A stretch of DNA of 64,000 bases, taken from Clostridium sp. 1001271st1 H5 (GTDB taxonomy: Bacteria; Bacillota; Clostridia; Lachnospirales; Lachnospiraceae). The notes under the pieces were generated by a model that saw nothing but the letters and a program-made list of their open reading frames with translations, did not search any database and was not told the origin of the DNA. The stretch covers positions 1 to 64,000 of the forward strand of contig NZ_SPHO01000011.1 of the NCBI RefSeq assembly GCF_005845215.1, in the 5' to 3' direction. Numbering within the stretch: position 1 is the first letter of the stretch; each line of letters opens with the position of its first letter. Made by a program: the position numbers and the translations under genes. This document shows positions 45,801 through 53,165 of the stretch, piece after piece.

Positions 45801-48044
45801 CATTCGAATCTCAACGACCGTAAAGTGCTGTGCATCAAATGATACATCGTCTGTCGCAGTACCGGATACATCTTTTTCCTCTACTGTGGTTACCGCAAGC
45901 TCTTTTGCATTTGCATTTTCTACCGCCTCTTTTGTTGAGACTCCATCGTTTTCTACATATGAAATCTGAATCAAATCAGCATCTTTAGAATTCTCTTCTA
46001 TTCTAGTACCTGAAAACCTAACATTAACAGTCTCACCGTCAAAATATACATTATTACCATCCGGAGTCAGTAACTTAATATCATACGCAATAACGTCAAC
46101 AACTTTCGCGGATTCCATCGATGGGTCAACATCATCCTGTGCAGCTTTACGCAACTGTGATGTATTAGTCACTTCCCTAACATCCAGTATAGTATCTTCG
46201 GGTAATACACCTTGGCCTGCTGACACTTCGATTCTAATACCCTTAATAACTTTAAAATCGTAATATGCCGGATGGGGTGCTATTTCATTCATATTTACCT
46301 GGATATCCTGTTCTTCCGTAATTCCAGAAACAGTATACCATGCTATCTGGGTACCATCTCCCCCGTCTTCAATTGAGTCAGCTGTTAAAATGACTCCATT
46401 GGCAACTACACTTTCTGTCTCATAACCAATCTGATTTACAACACCAAATGTTAAATCATTACCTTCTTCCACACCCCTGACGCCATCCACAATACGCGCG
46501 CTGGCTCCCGGATTAATGGAATAAGTAACCTTATAACCCTCAAAATCATCCAAAGCCTTCAGCTGATTAATCGTAGTGGTATATACCTTAGCAGTGCTGC
46601 AGTATCCTATACCAACCAAATCAGTTGTCACAGCCTTATTAACTGTCTCTTCCGGCTTAACTTCTGGTTTTGTAACTTCAGAAGGAGTTCCTACCTGAAC
46701 CTCTTGTGTTTCAGCTGGTGTCTCTGCCGCCTCTGTAGTTGTCTCAGGAGCTGTAGTCTCATCACCTTCTGACGGAGCAGCGGTAGTTCCCTCTGTGGTT
46801 GTTTCACTTGGGTCCGTGCTCTCCCCTGCCTCGGCAGATGTTTCATCCGGTGCAGTTGTTGCAGATTCTTCCGTATTTCCTTCCTGCGCTTCCTTGGTAC
46901 TTTCAGTCTCTGCTGGGGTTTCCGGCTCTGTCTCTTTCTCTGTCGGAGCCTCTGTTTCCTTAACAGGTTCCGTCTTTTCTTCCGGCTCAGCCTCAGGTTC
47001 CTTTGCCTCATCAACCTTAGGAGTTTCCTCAGCATTGCCTTCCTCATTATCAGCAACTACCGGTGCATAATGGCGGATAATGGATGCCACTGGTTCACCA
47101 GCTGCCGCTTCCGGCTCTGCTGCTTCCGGTTCAGGAGCTTCTGTTTCTTTTACTTCTGCTTCTGTGGCTTCCTGAGTTTTTTCCTCAGTTGTTTCCGGAG
47201 CCGCAGCTTCTTCTGTCGTTGCCTCTTCTGTGGTAGCTGCTTCTGTAGATACCTCAGTCTGTTCCTCCGTCGGAGCCGTGCTGCCTTCTTCCGGCGCCGT
47301 GGTCTGTTCCTCTGTCGGAGCATCCGTTGACTCATTTTCATCCGGAGCAACTGTCGTTGTATCATCTACGGTTCCTTCATCAGTTGGTGCTGTGGTATCA
47401 GGAACTGTGGTTTCCTCAACTGCTGGTCCATTGACATCTTCCGGTGCAGGGGCTGTAGTCTCTTCTGCCGGCTTGGAAATGTAATTAATCTCCTCATCGC
47501 CATATGCCGCTTCAAAGCTCTTTACAGTAATCCTCTTGGTCTTTTTAACCTTCTCTACGCCATCGTCCATCCTGGTGATGTTGGTGGAGCAGCTGATTGT
47601 ATCTTCCCCATTATTCACATATAAGAAGATAATCTCCTCATCGCCGGTCACCATATACATGTCATCGGCATCTTCCGGCAGACGTACGAACACTCTTAGT
47701 TCGGCATCCATACTCCCGCCATCCGGGTCCGGGAATACTTCCAATACCTTCCCTTCTCCGTAGAACAAACTCTCAAACTTCGCAATGTCGCCATTGGTAA
47801 AGTCGAGGTCGCCTGGTGATATTACATTGCCGTTTTCGATTGCCTCTTCGATAGCTGTCACCAATTGGGAACCAGTCATTTCGAATGTGACAGACTCTGA
47901 CGACGATGTAGCCGCATACGCTGCGTTCAGGTCCGCACCGACGTTGGTGCACACCATGGCTGCCGCTAACGCGAAGGCCACCAGACGCTTCCGCATGTTA
48001 TAAACTGATTTCTTTAACATGCCAGACCTTTTTCGTCCTTCCAT
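39885..48044 (-). CDS. Giant LPXTG-anchored repeat surface protein (2719 residues)
   Basis: A signal peptide (RLVAFALAAAMVCTNVGAD, then AAYAAT) leads into the same N-terminal domain as its paralogue (shared block MDAELRVFVRLP). A long Thr/Glu/Pro/Ala-rich stalk (about residues 197-490) and a DLVGIGYCSTAKVYTTT domain follow. Many InlB/Listeria-Bacteroides-type beta repeats (FAGWVDGNG, FNGWDKN, FDGWYTSP) come next. Three nearly identical 170-residue repeats occupy about residues 1796-2305. After more D-x-DGxPDKY units and a poly-Gly linker there are two anchor-like motifs, PLAPLPESP and PLAPLPKTG, then a membrane helix and KKRKEEDS. Cell-wall-linked by sortase; probable adhesin. Central region 43-46 kb is more AT-rich than the rest. 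Confidence 0.88.
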   Translation of the reverse strand: MEGRKRSGMLKKSVYNMRKRLVAFALAAAMVCTNVGADLNAAYAATSSSESVTFEMTGSQLVTAIEEAIENGNVISPGDLDFTNGDIAKFESLFYGEGKVLEVFPDPDGGSMDAELRVFVRLPEDADDMYMVTGDEEIIFLYVNNGEDTISCSTNITRMDDGVEKVKKTKRITVKSFEAAYGDEEINYISKPAEETTAPAPEDVNGPAVEETTVPDTTAPTDEGTVDDTTTVAPDENESTDAPTEEQTTAPEEGSTAPTEEQTEVSTEAATTEEATTEEAAAPETTEEKTQEATEAEVKETEAPEPEAAEPEAAAGEPVASIIRHYAPVVADNEEGNAEETPKVDEAKEPEAEPEEKTEPVKETEAPTEKETEPETPAETESTKEAQEGNTEESATTAPDETSAEAGESTDPSETTTEGTTAAPSEGDETTAPETTTEAAETPAETQEVQVGTPSEVTKPEVKPEETVNKAVTTDLVGIGYCSTAKVYTTTINQLKALDDFEGYKVTYSINPGASARIVDGVRGVEEGNDLTFGVVNQIGYETESVVANGVILTADSIEDGGDGTQIAWYTVSGITEEQDIQVNMNEIAPHPAYYDFKVIKGIRIEVSAGQGVLPEDTILDVREVTNTSQLRKAAQDDVDPSMESAKVVDVIAYDIKLLTPDGNNVYFDGETVNVRFSGTRIEENSKDADLIQISYVENDGVSTKEAVENANAKELAVTTVEEKDVSGTATDDVSFDAQHFTVVEIRMIETREADEHVVKFFSSEDESEPFVVQYVKDGEPTTAPIVPDKEGYTFAGWVDGNGIPANFDSITSDCIFYPLYTQLESTITLRVDYVYEDGSRAAQPFIANILKGQNADYQVTSPVLEGFSVESGKESVAFNGIYEESQAVTVTYYGEVRSYKVEHWLQNPNDDGYTLKDTEDLTGHAGTRTEAVARDYEGFTVQSFNNVTIGNTGDITVRINYNRNYYLLEYNTDGGTYIAPKRLRFGAEIPAVDSPTKLGYDFNGWDKNLTTMPNQDIVITAKWNSKKRADYTVIYWQEKVPDKDGKVNGYDFKESVVIKNAYVGNDATYATKTYEGFKLNKDLSNVPVKITADGKAVKNVYYDRETYYVRFYDRWGSDEYTNLKITAKFGQDISDKWNDDAHSVYLWKNPDAHTGNISYYTLQFNMPAHDLRAFNGGTNSGKKVIIYYVEGLGNSKPLIKQIAENQSFTSLDNSDKAEILGFDYDSWLKSPDFFKGFGQNDSDKWYNGSWLYYTRKSYEIQFYNATGITPNPVEVKYEDSIRDAEPRGVIGRPAGIDSDYVFDGWYTSPSYDKKVEWDKDIMPAYNLKFYAKWKAPEYTVYFETNGADAISPKTVTKYETITLPDNPVKEGDEFLGWYIDEACTMPFIKNQQITSDMTLYAKWSSSEEFSYTVRYVDENGELISNPVSEDGTLITNPQEPMIVSKDATIVVDAPAIAGYTAKVPSMNVLIDENGKQIDVEYVRHREWQYTVKYVDEATGDDIISPIPYVTTDNVVMVSYLPIDNYILTGEAQIQVSPDNTIATFRYKKDQSTYRVIHRLLDANGNKVRDVVDEIKTAKIGTYVTEPVNDYTNNEPSQNYICISNDVRERSGVVNRKGTLTIIIRYALDANGPDEKPDVVPDMYEYPIIYNGNGATEGSTVDNGIYPVNTDVFVKANGFIKANSTFVNWNTMADGNGNDYAIGSTIKMEKGGLELFAQWKLDEYGYSVHYFYDEVEDGVKLGSGEFGSQVTAYEDRPRDNYVLDYVENLPLTISADESKNVINVYYAKDDDGDKTPDKYQVTVTFGAVNGTFTETGSTYTERVYTLKKDGKLSETGSYELQSSDIPEAKAADGYTGEGSWDVNPVGQQVSKDSEKLSYIITFSTKGQYDASVEFYFDGELDEGLTETSKEYFGELFQIAPEPELTHDEKHYALDEVRNNGLLISTDKSKNVVEVYYALDENEDGTPDKYQVTVTFGAVNGTFTETGSTYTERVYTLKKDGKLSETGSYELQSSDIPEAKAADGYTGEGSWDVNPVGQQVSKDSEKLSYIITFSTKGQYDASVEFYFDGELDEGLTETSKEYFGELFQIAPEPELTHDEKHYALDEVRNNGLLISTDKSKNVVEVYYALDENEDGTPDKYQVTVTFGAVNGTFTETGSTYTERVYTLKKDGKLSETGSYELQSSDIPEAKAADGYTGEGSWDVNPVGQQVSKDSEKLSYIITFSTKGQYDASVEFYFDGELDEGLTETSKEYFGELFQIAPEPELTHDEKHYALDEVRNNGLLISTDKSKNVVEVYYALDENEDGIPDKYQTIFRYVSADVSKGTVSIAEEVHTFKDDNGNYTEKTPISPNGATATATDGNAFDYWTDNDAKDSTINMSILKSKTYLEDTTFTAYFDTDEKGNGPDGNEPDGVPDKYETIFVYKSADVTKGTVDADPLKAEVHVFMDADGNYTEKTPISPNGSIATALDGYAFDYWTDREVNDYTPDMSKMKLNTYLVDTTFTAYFDVDEIGTEEPNTPDGVPDKYQIVFQYVSEDANRGTVSGTVTEVKTIYEIVTGEDGNDHRELRPARPGANVTVSSIGNYTFNNWTDGSRSYANADEIKAAEFTQSTTFTAQFRYSGGGGGGGGGGGTGGNTEGNGRYTPSPGGPGATTTITPEDVPLAPLPESPVDVTLIDDGEVPLAPLPKTGQTSMRTTLTMMLSGIFVAVTALSKKRKEEDS
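41131..42660 (-). repeat. Three tandem 510-bp nearly identical coding repeats
   Basis: Period 510 bp (41131, 41641, 42151), 170 codons each, with only a handful of base differences by eye (for example TATTCC/TACTCC, GGCC/GACC, GTTCTC/GTTTTC). Each encodes YQVTVTFGAVNGTFTETG to YALDENEDGTPDK. Near identity across silent positions implies recent duplication or ongoing gene conversion. Copy number is open to assembly error. Confidence 0.92.
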
Positions 48045-48470
48045 ACTTACACTCCTCTCATATTTTTTCTTCTACATGATTCCAGATAAATCCAACTGTC
48101 TGAAACTAGTATAGCAAACCACAGTTACAATCTGGTTACAATTTAAGAAAGTTTAAAATTTTTCTTAAATTATTTATGTAATTATAGATTCCCTCGCTAT
48201 AATCATAGCAAAGATGGCGTTACGTAAAGCGTTATTTATCCCACATTTTTCGTTACTTTTTATTTATATCAATAAAATCCCGCTTGTTTTTTATAACCTT
48301 TCCATGTTTTTGTCCCCATACATTTCCATTTATAAAACTTTAAGAATATACCCAGCCAGTGAGAAAAAACCTCATTTTTAATTGTGTTATTGTCAATTTT
48401 ATGGTAAAATGATTTCAGATACAAATGACGCATATTCATGAGTTTTTTTCTCACATTTCGAGGTGCTATT
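48045..48470. other. Divergent promoter region of the surface protein and AAA ATPase genes
   Basis: 426 AT-rich bases without a supported gene. On the minus strand TTTGCTATACT (48118-48108) is an extended -10 for the surface-protein gene, with a repeated TTGTAAC motif upstream (about 48120-48145). AAGAAA/TTTCTT runs near 48145-48170 form an imperfect inverted repeat. On the plus strand GAGGTG is 6 nt ahead of the ATG at 48471. Confidence 0.5.
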
Positions 48471-49616
48471 ATGCTGGTCCAGTTCAGTTTTAAAAATTTC
48501 AAAGCATTCAAAGAGGAAGTTTTGTTGGATTTCCTACCTGCCTCCATTAACGAACATAAAAATACCCTGTTGAAGGACCCGTCTGACGGCGAACGCATCC
48601 TTCCTCTTATCGGAATCTATGGCCCTAACGGCTGCGGGAAGTCCACGGTTCTCAACGCCTTGTCCTGTCTCTCCTCCCTGGTTACAGCCTCTGTCACCGT
48701 GCCAACCAGAATCAGGGATGTGCACTGCATGTTATCATCTGAGTGCAGGGACATTCCAACCCAGTTTGACGTGTTATTCCGCAGTCAGGGATTTCTGTTC
48801 CGTTACCAGCTCCAGTTCTTAAAGGGAGCCATTGTTGAGGAGAATCTGTTCTACGGAAGCCTGGGGGGAAGTGATACGGGTATTCTTTTTAATAGGAAGG
48901 AATCCGTCATCCATCCCGGACGGGAACTCATCTCCTTCTCCCTTAAGGCCGTGCCTCCATCGGTGACTCTGCTGTCATGGCTCAATGCTTATACGGATTC
49001 CATGCATGCCAGGGCTGCCTATTCCTGGTTCAGCAGAATACAGGGAAGCAGCCCCAGGGAACTGCCATCCGATATGGACACGCGGCGGAGACTGTGCCGC
49101 ATCCTGCAGGATTTGGGACTTGATATAACGGATTACAGCATCATACCTGATTCCGACCATAAGTCTCCTGCCGCCTTCCTTGTTCACAGTCCTTATGAAG
49201 GATGCACCTTTGAACTGCCATGGGAGGAAGAATCCATGGGCACCAAAAAGCTGCTCTCACTGCTGCCCTCGGTTGTGGCCAGCCTGGATGACGGCAGTCT
49301 CATGATGGCCGATGACCTGGACTGTGTTCTTCATCCCCATGCACTCCGTTACCTGATTTCTCTTTATGCTAATAGCGAGAAAAATCCTCACAATGCGCAA
49401 TTGTTATTCACTGCACACAACACCGCCATCCTGCAGCCAACGCAGATGCGCAGGGATGAAATCTGGCTTTGCTGCCGTCAGGAAGGACAGGATACCGAAT
49501 TATACCCTCTCTCCAGTTACAAAAAAGAAAACGGCCTCATCCCGCGCAACGATGAGGCCTATGGTAAGCAGTATCTGGAAGGCCGGTATGGGGCTATGCC
49601 CAATATACATGCCTGA
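48471..49616 (+). CDS. AAA ATPase of the AAA15/21 (ABC-like, abortive-infection-related) family
   Basis: 381 residues from ATG 48471, which has GAGGTG 6 nt upstream; the ORF could be read from 48438 but without a site. Walker A is IYGPNGCGKST. A signature-like SMGTKKLLSLL, Walker B LMMADDLDCVLHP and the switch segment LLFTAHNTAIL follow. Most relatives have DE at the end of Walker B; here it is DD, which may slow hydrolysis. Such ATPases occur in OLD/RloC-like and Abi-type defence systems, usually with a nuclease partner, but none is adjacent. Function unproven. Confidence 0.8.
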   Translation: MLVQFSFKNFKAFKEEVLLDFLPASINEHKNTLLKDPSDGERILPLIGIYGPNGCGKSTVLNALSCLSSLVTASVTVPTRIRDVHCMLSSECRDIPTQFDVLFRSQGFLFRYQLQFLKGAIVEENLFYGSLGGSDTGILFNRKESVIHPGRELISFSLKAVPPSVTLLSWLNAYTDSMHARAAYSWFSRIQGSSPRELPSDMDTRRRLCRILQDLGLDITDYSIIPDSDHKSPAAFLVHSPYEGCTFELPWEEESMGTKKLLSLLPSVVASLDDGSLMMADDLDCVLHPHALRYLISLYANSEKNPHNAQLLFTAHNTAILQPTQMRRDEIWLCCRQEGQDTELYPLSSYKKENGLIPRNDEAYGKQYLEGRYGAMPNIHA

Positions 49617-49672
49617 CGGACTGATAATTATTTTCTAAATTCGTATACTGTATGTTTTCGATGTAATTAATA

Positions 49673-49700
49673 AAGCCGCCGCAGACCACTGCGACGGCTT
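49673..49700. terminator. Bidirectional terminator between convergent genes
   Basis: AAGCCGCCGCA (49673-49683) pairs with TGCGACGGCTT (49690-49700), with one mismatch. AT-rich sequence lies on both sides. It serves the AAA gene (+) and probably the BTAD gene (-). Confidence 0.65.
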
Positions 49701-49783
49701 ATCAACTGCCAACCAATTTATTCTATTGCAAACTTCCTGCTTAATCTTCCCGCTTAATCTTCCGGCACAATCTTCCTTCTCCC

Positions 49784-50998
49784 CTACATCAGACTCTCCG
49801 GCATCACCTGGTAATTAAGCTTCACCTTCCTGCCCCCATCCCAGAGATGCAGGTTCCTGTCAATCCGCTCATAAATCCGCAGACAATACTCATTGGACGT
49901 GCCATTGAGCATGACCAGATATTGGCTGGGATTATAGCAGGTAAATAAGTCGCCTTTCCTGAGGGATTTGCCTATGGCATCGTGAAGCTTTTCCGAGGCA
50001 GCCTTTAAAAGTTCCCCGCCTGCATCCAGAGGCTTGCCCTTTGAATCCAGCAAGGTGCAGCACAGAAGCACACTGGAAAAATCCACCCTCTCCGCCATGC
50101 GGGCCAGGAGCCGGTAACAGTCGATAAAGGCCGGATACGCACAGTAATACGGCCCGTTAATCCGGTCCCTCTCATGGAGGCTGTCCCTTATATCCTTAAG
50201 GGTATCCGATGTATAACGAATCTGCCCGCTCATGATGCGGAACCGTTCCAGCATCTTCTCAGAAGGCGGAAGTCCCTGTTCCTCAAAATACTGGGAAACA
50301 GCAGCATCATACACCTGCATGGCCTCCTTAAACCGTTTCATGGCAATGAGGCAGTCAATCTTCATAATCTGGCATTCCTCATACGGATACAGCTCGCAGG
50401 CATAGTTGCACAGCTCCAGAAGTCCGTTATATTCCCGGTTTTTCTTCATAAGGCTGCTGGCAGCCCGCAGACAGCTGAAATACAGCTCCTGATAGCGCAC
50501 CCCCACCACTGATACCCATTTCTCCCCTGCGAGCTGGGCCAGAAATTCACCCTGATACAGGCTGCATGCCCGTTTTATGAGGATTTCATCATGGGTGCGC
50601 AGGGCCTCCTTTGCCGTATTTTCAAAATCCCTGGCATCGATATACACAGGCAGGTCCCCGCTGTCCCATCTGTAGATTCCGCCGTCTGTGCGGATATATT
50701 CCCGGGGCGGCAATTCACTGCCCTCCAAAAGCTTGCGGAGACGGAACACCGTTGCCCGTAAACTTCCCGAAGGATTGGAGCACTCGCCGCTGCCGTAGAG
50801 CATATCCAGAAGCTCCTCCCTGTGTACGCCCTCTCCGCCTGAATACAGCAGTATAAGTATCAGCTGCAGTACCTTCCCCGAAGGGCCTCCGGGAATCTGC
50901 AGGGGCTTCCTGTTATATTCCAGCATTATACTTCCCATCATGAATACGGTCAGGCCTTCCCCAACTCTGGCCGGATAATATGTACTTTCCTCCTTCAT
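49784..50998 (-). CDS. BTAD-domain transcriptional regulator with a degenerate GGDEF-like C-terminus
   Basis: 404 residues. An N-terminal winged helix of the OmpR/SARP type (VHREELLDMLYGSG, then GSLRATVFRLRKLLEG) is joined to a bacterial transcriptional activation domain made of TPR-like helices (YQGEFLAQLAGEKWV, CLIAMKRFKEAMQVYDAAV). The last 130 residues (DFSSVLLCCTLLD, KSLRKGDLFTCYNPSQYLVMLNG) look like a nucleotide-cyclase/GGDEF fold that has lost the GGDEF motif. Probably a DNA-binding regulator with a sensing tail; target unknown. Confidence 0.75.
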   Translation of the reverse strand: MKEESTYYPARVGEGLTVFMMGSIMLEYNRKPLQIPGGPSGKVLQLILILLYSGGEGVHREELLDMLYGSGECSNPSGSLRATVFRLRKLLEGSELPPREYIRTDGGIYRWDSGDLPVYIDARDFENTAKEALRTHDEILIKRACSLYQGEFLAQLAGEKWVSVVGVRYQELYFSCLRAASSLMKKNREYNGLLELCNYACELYPYEECQIMKIDCLIAMKRFKEAMQVYDAAVSQYFEEQGLPPSEKMLERFRIMSGQIRYTSDTLKDIRDSLHERDRINGPYYCAYPAFIDCYRLLARMAERVDFSSVLLCCTLLDSKGKPLDAGGELLKAASEKLHDAIGKSLRKGDLFTCYNPSQYLVMLNGTSNEYCLRIYERIDRNLHLWDGGRKVKLNYQVMPESLM

Positions 50999-51069
50999 TT
51001 GTATCCCCCTTATGGCTAAGCGTTATTCTATATATAACACATTCTACTACAGATTCCTGGGTTTTTCCA

Positions 51070-52395
51070 TTATTTATCTCTCATAAACCAAAAATAGTAA
51101 GGAACCTCAACCAAAAGCATTACGCTCCAGCCTATGGCGCAGGCATACGCAACCCCCGGAAGTCCGATTCCGGGCGTTAACAGGTATACAAATACCACCC
51201 TGAGGCTGGTTTGGACAAAGGTCCCCAAGAGTGTAACGCTCATATTCCCCATCCCTCTGAAAAATCCCTGGATTCCATTGGTAAATGCAGGGAACACATA
51301 AAATAACGCCATCATCCCCAGATAACTGCTTCCCAACGCCACGATTCCCTCATTTCCCGCTGTTACAAACAATCCCATAAGCGGCTTTCGGAACAAGGTA
51401 ATGGTTATACAGATGAAGACCCAGTAACACGCCTCCAGCGTCAGCCCTCTCCTGAACCCTTTGCGGATGCGTTCCTTTCTGCCTGCCCCCCTGTTCTGGG
51501 CCACAAAGGTGGTGATTCCATGGGAAATGCTCTGTTCCGGCGTAAACGCATAATCATCAATTCGATTGACCGCATTAAAAGCCGCAATCATATCCACACC
51601 CAGAGGGTTTACAGCGCCCTGTATCAGCAGCTTTCCGATGGGCTGGCAGGACTGCTGCAATGCCGTAATGCTGCCGTAACGCAGAGTCTGTCTGAGAAGC
51701 TGCCTGTCCATGGTGAACTCTCCCCTCCTGAGCTGCAGCATGGGAATTTTCCTATACACATATGTTATACAGAGAAAGGCCGAGGCTGCTTCCGCCACGA
51801 CCGTGGTAACAGCAGAGCATACAATGCCGAATCCAAGACCTCCGATGAAAATCAAATCCAGAACAGCATTTAATATAGAAGAAAAGGCTAAAAACTTAAG
51901 GGGCGTCTTAGAATCTCCCACGCTTTTCAGGGCGGCCGACACTGCATTGTAAAAATAAGTAAACGGAGCGCCTAAAAAAATGATGGACAGATAAGAAGCC
52001 GCCTTGCCCTGTATCTCTTCCGGCACTCCCAGCACTCCGAGAAGGGGGTTTGAGAAAAATCCTCCAAGTATGGCTATCAACACTGAAAAATAACAGCCGA
52101 ATATGACCGTGGTAGACATTTCCCGTTTCAGCTTTTCTTTCTGGCCAGCCCCATAGAACTCGCTCATCAGTACGGATGCCCCCATGCAGATACCGGATAT
52201 TCCGAGTATGACAATATTCATCACCGGGCTGGCCGTGCCTTCCGCCGCCAGGGCCTCTTTTCCTATGAATCTGCCTGCTATGATGGAGTCCACTGCATTG
52301 TAGGTAAGCTGGAACATATTGCCCAGAATCAGGGGAATGGAATAATCCACCAGATGTTTTGTGATACCGCCTTCCGTCATGTTAACTGCCGCCAT
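51070..52395 (-). CDS. MATE family efflux transporter
   Basis: 441 residues, starting MAAVNMTEGGITKHLVDYSIPLILG, typical of clostridial MATE proteins. Twelve helices in two halves (GNMFQLTYNAVDSIIAGRFIG in the first). AAGGAG is 6 nt before the ATG. It is only distantly similar to the MATE protein at 23371 and probably exports cationic compounds; substrate unknown. Stands alone between a regulator and greA. Confidence 0.9.
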   Translation of the reverse strand: MAAVNMTEGGITKHLVDYSIPLILGNMFQLTYNAVDSIIAGRFIGKEALAAEGTASPVMNIVILGISGICMGASVLMSEFYGAGQKEKLKREMSTTVIFGCYFSVLIAILGGFFSNPLLGVLGVPEEIQGKAASYLSIIFLGAPFTYFYNAVSAALKSVGDSKTPLKFLAFSSILNAVLDLIFIGGLGFGIVCSAVTTVVAEAASAFLCITYVYRKIPMLQLRRGEFTMDRQLLRQTLRYGSITALQQSCQPIGKLLIQGAVNPLGVDMIAAFNAVNRIDDYAFTPEQSISHGITTFVAQNRGAGRKERIRKGFRRGLTLEACYWVFICITITLFRKPLMGLFVTAGNEGIVALGSSYLGMMALFYVFPAFTNGIQGFFRGMGNMSVTLLGTFVQTSLRVVFVYLLTPGIGLPGVAYACAIGWSVMLLVEVPYYFWFMRDK

Positions 52396-52448
52396 ATGGT
52401 TCTCCTTCTGTCCCTTGTTTTATGTATGAATCCCTTTACCGCCTGAGA

Positions 52449-52494
52449 AGGCCCGGCAAGACCTGCTGAATCTTCTCAACCTTCTGCCGGGCCT
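52449..52494 (-). terminator. Terminator of greA
   Basis: AGGCCCGGCA (52449-52458) pairs with TGCCGGGCCT (52485-52494). On the minus strand TCTCAGG follows, so the U-run is weak. Confidence 0.6.
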
Positions 52495-52529
52495 GAATCC
52501 ATGTAGAATCAAACGTAAATGTTATTCTG

Positions 52530-53033
52530 TTAAAAACTGCGCAGCTTATCTTCATCCTCTTCCGTGGTCTTATCAATGGAACGTATCTCCACATCATATC
52601 CAAAACGGTCGTCCACCTTCACATAAACCGTATCCCCTGCCTTGTGTCCCCTTATGGCCTTGCCCAGAGGCGAATCAATACTGATTAATCCCTGAAGGGA
52701 ATTTCCCCTGACCGTAGTTACCAGCTTATACTTCTCTGTCTCATCGTCATCGGGTATATAAACCTCCACCGTATCCCCCAGGCCCACTTCGTCCTCCCTG
52801 GAGTTATCCGTTATGATTCTGGCTGTTTTTATCATCTTTTCCAGGTAGCGAATCCGGCTCTCATTCCTGTTCTTATCCTGTTTGGCCGCCTTATATTCAA
52901 AATTCTCACTTAAATCCCCATGAGCCCTGGCTTCCTTCACTGCCTCCAGCGCTTCCTTGCGGACCACTAATTTCCGGTACTCTATTTCTTCCTGCATTTT
53001 CTTTATGTCATTGGCTGTCAGATTATCAAACAT
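52530..53033 (-). CDS. greA: Transcription elongation factor GreA
   Basis: 167 residues. An N-terminal coiled coil has the acidic tip ARAHGDLSENFEYKAAKQDK (Asp and Glu that reach the RNA polymerase active site and trigger RNA cleavage). A C-terminal FKBP-like domain follows, with ISIDSPLGKAIRGHKAGDTVYV. It rescues backtracked RNA polymerase. The extra acidic tail (TTEEDEDKLRSF) is slightly longer than usual. Confidence 0.92.
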   Translation of the reverse strand: MFDNLTANDIKKMQEEIEYRKLVVRKEALEAVKEARAHGDLSENFEYKAAKQDKNRNESRIRYLEKMIKTARIITDNSREDEVGLGDTVEVYIPDDDETEKYKLVTTVRGNSLQGLISIDSPLGKAIRGHKAGDTVYVKVDDRFGYDVEIRSIDKTTEEDEDKLRSF

Positions 53034-53165
53034 TGTATTATTCTCAGTCCTTTCTTTCCGGAATCTTTCATGTCTCCGGCATTGCTTTACTGAATCACGT
53101 TCCGGTAACAGTTAAACCATCTTTAAAATTCTTCCGCCGCCGTGTTCCCCAGGCCAGGCCGCAGC

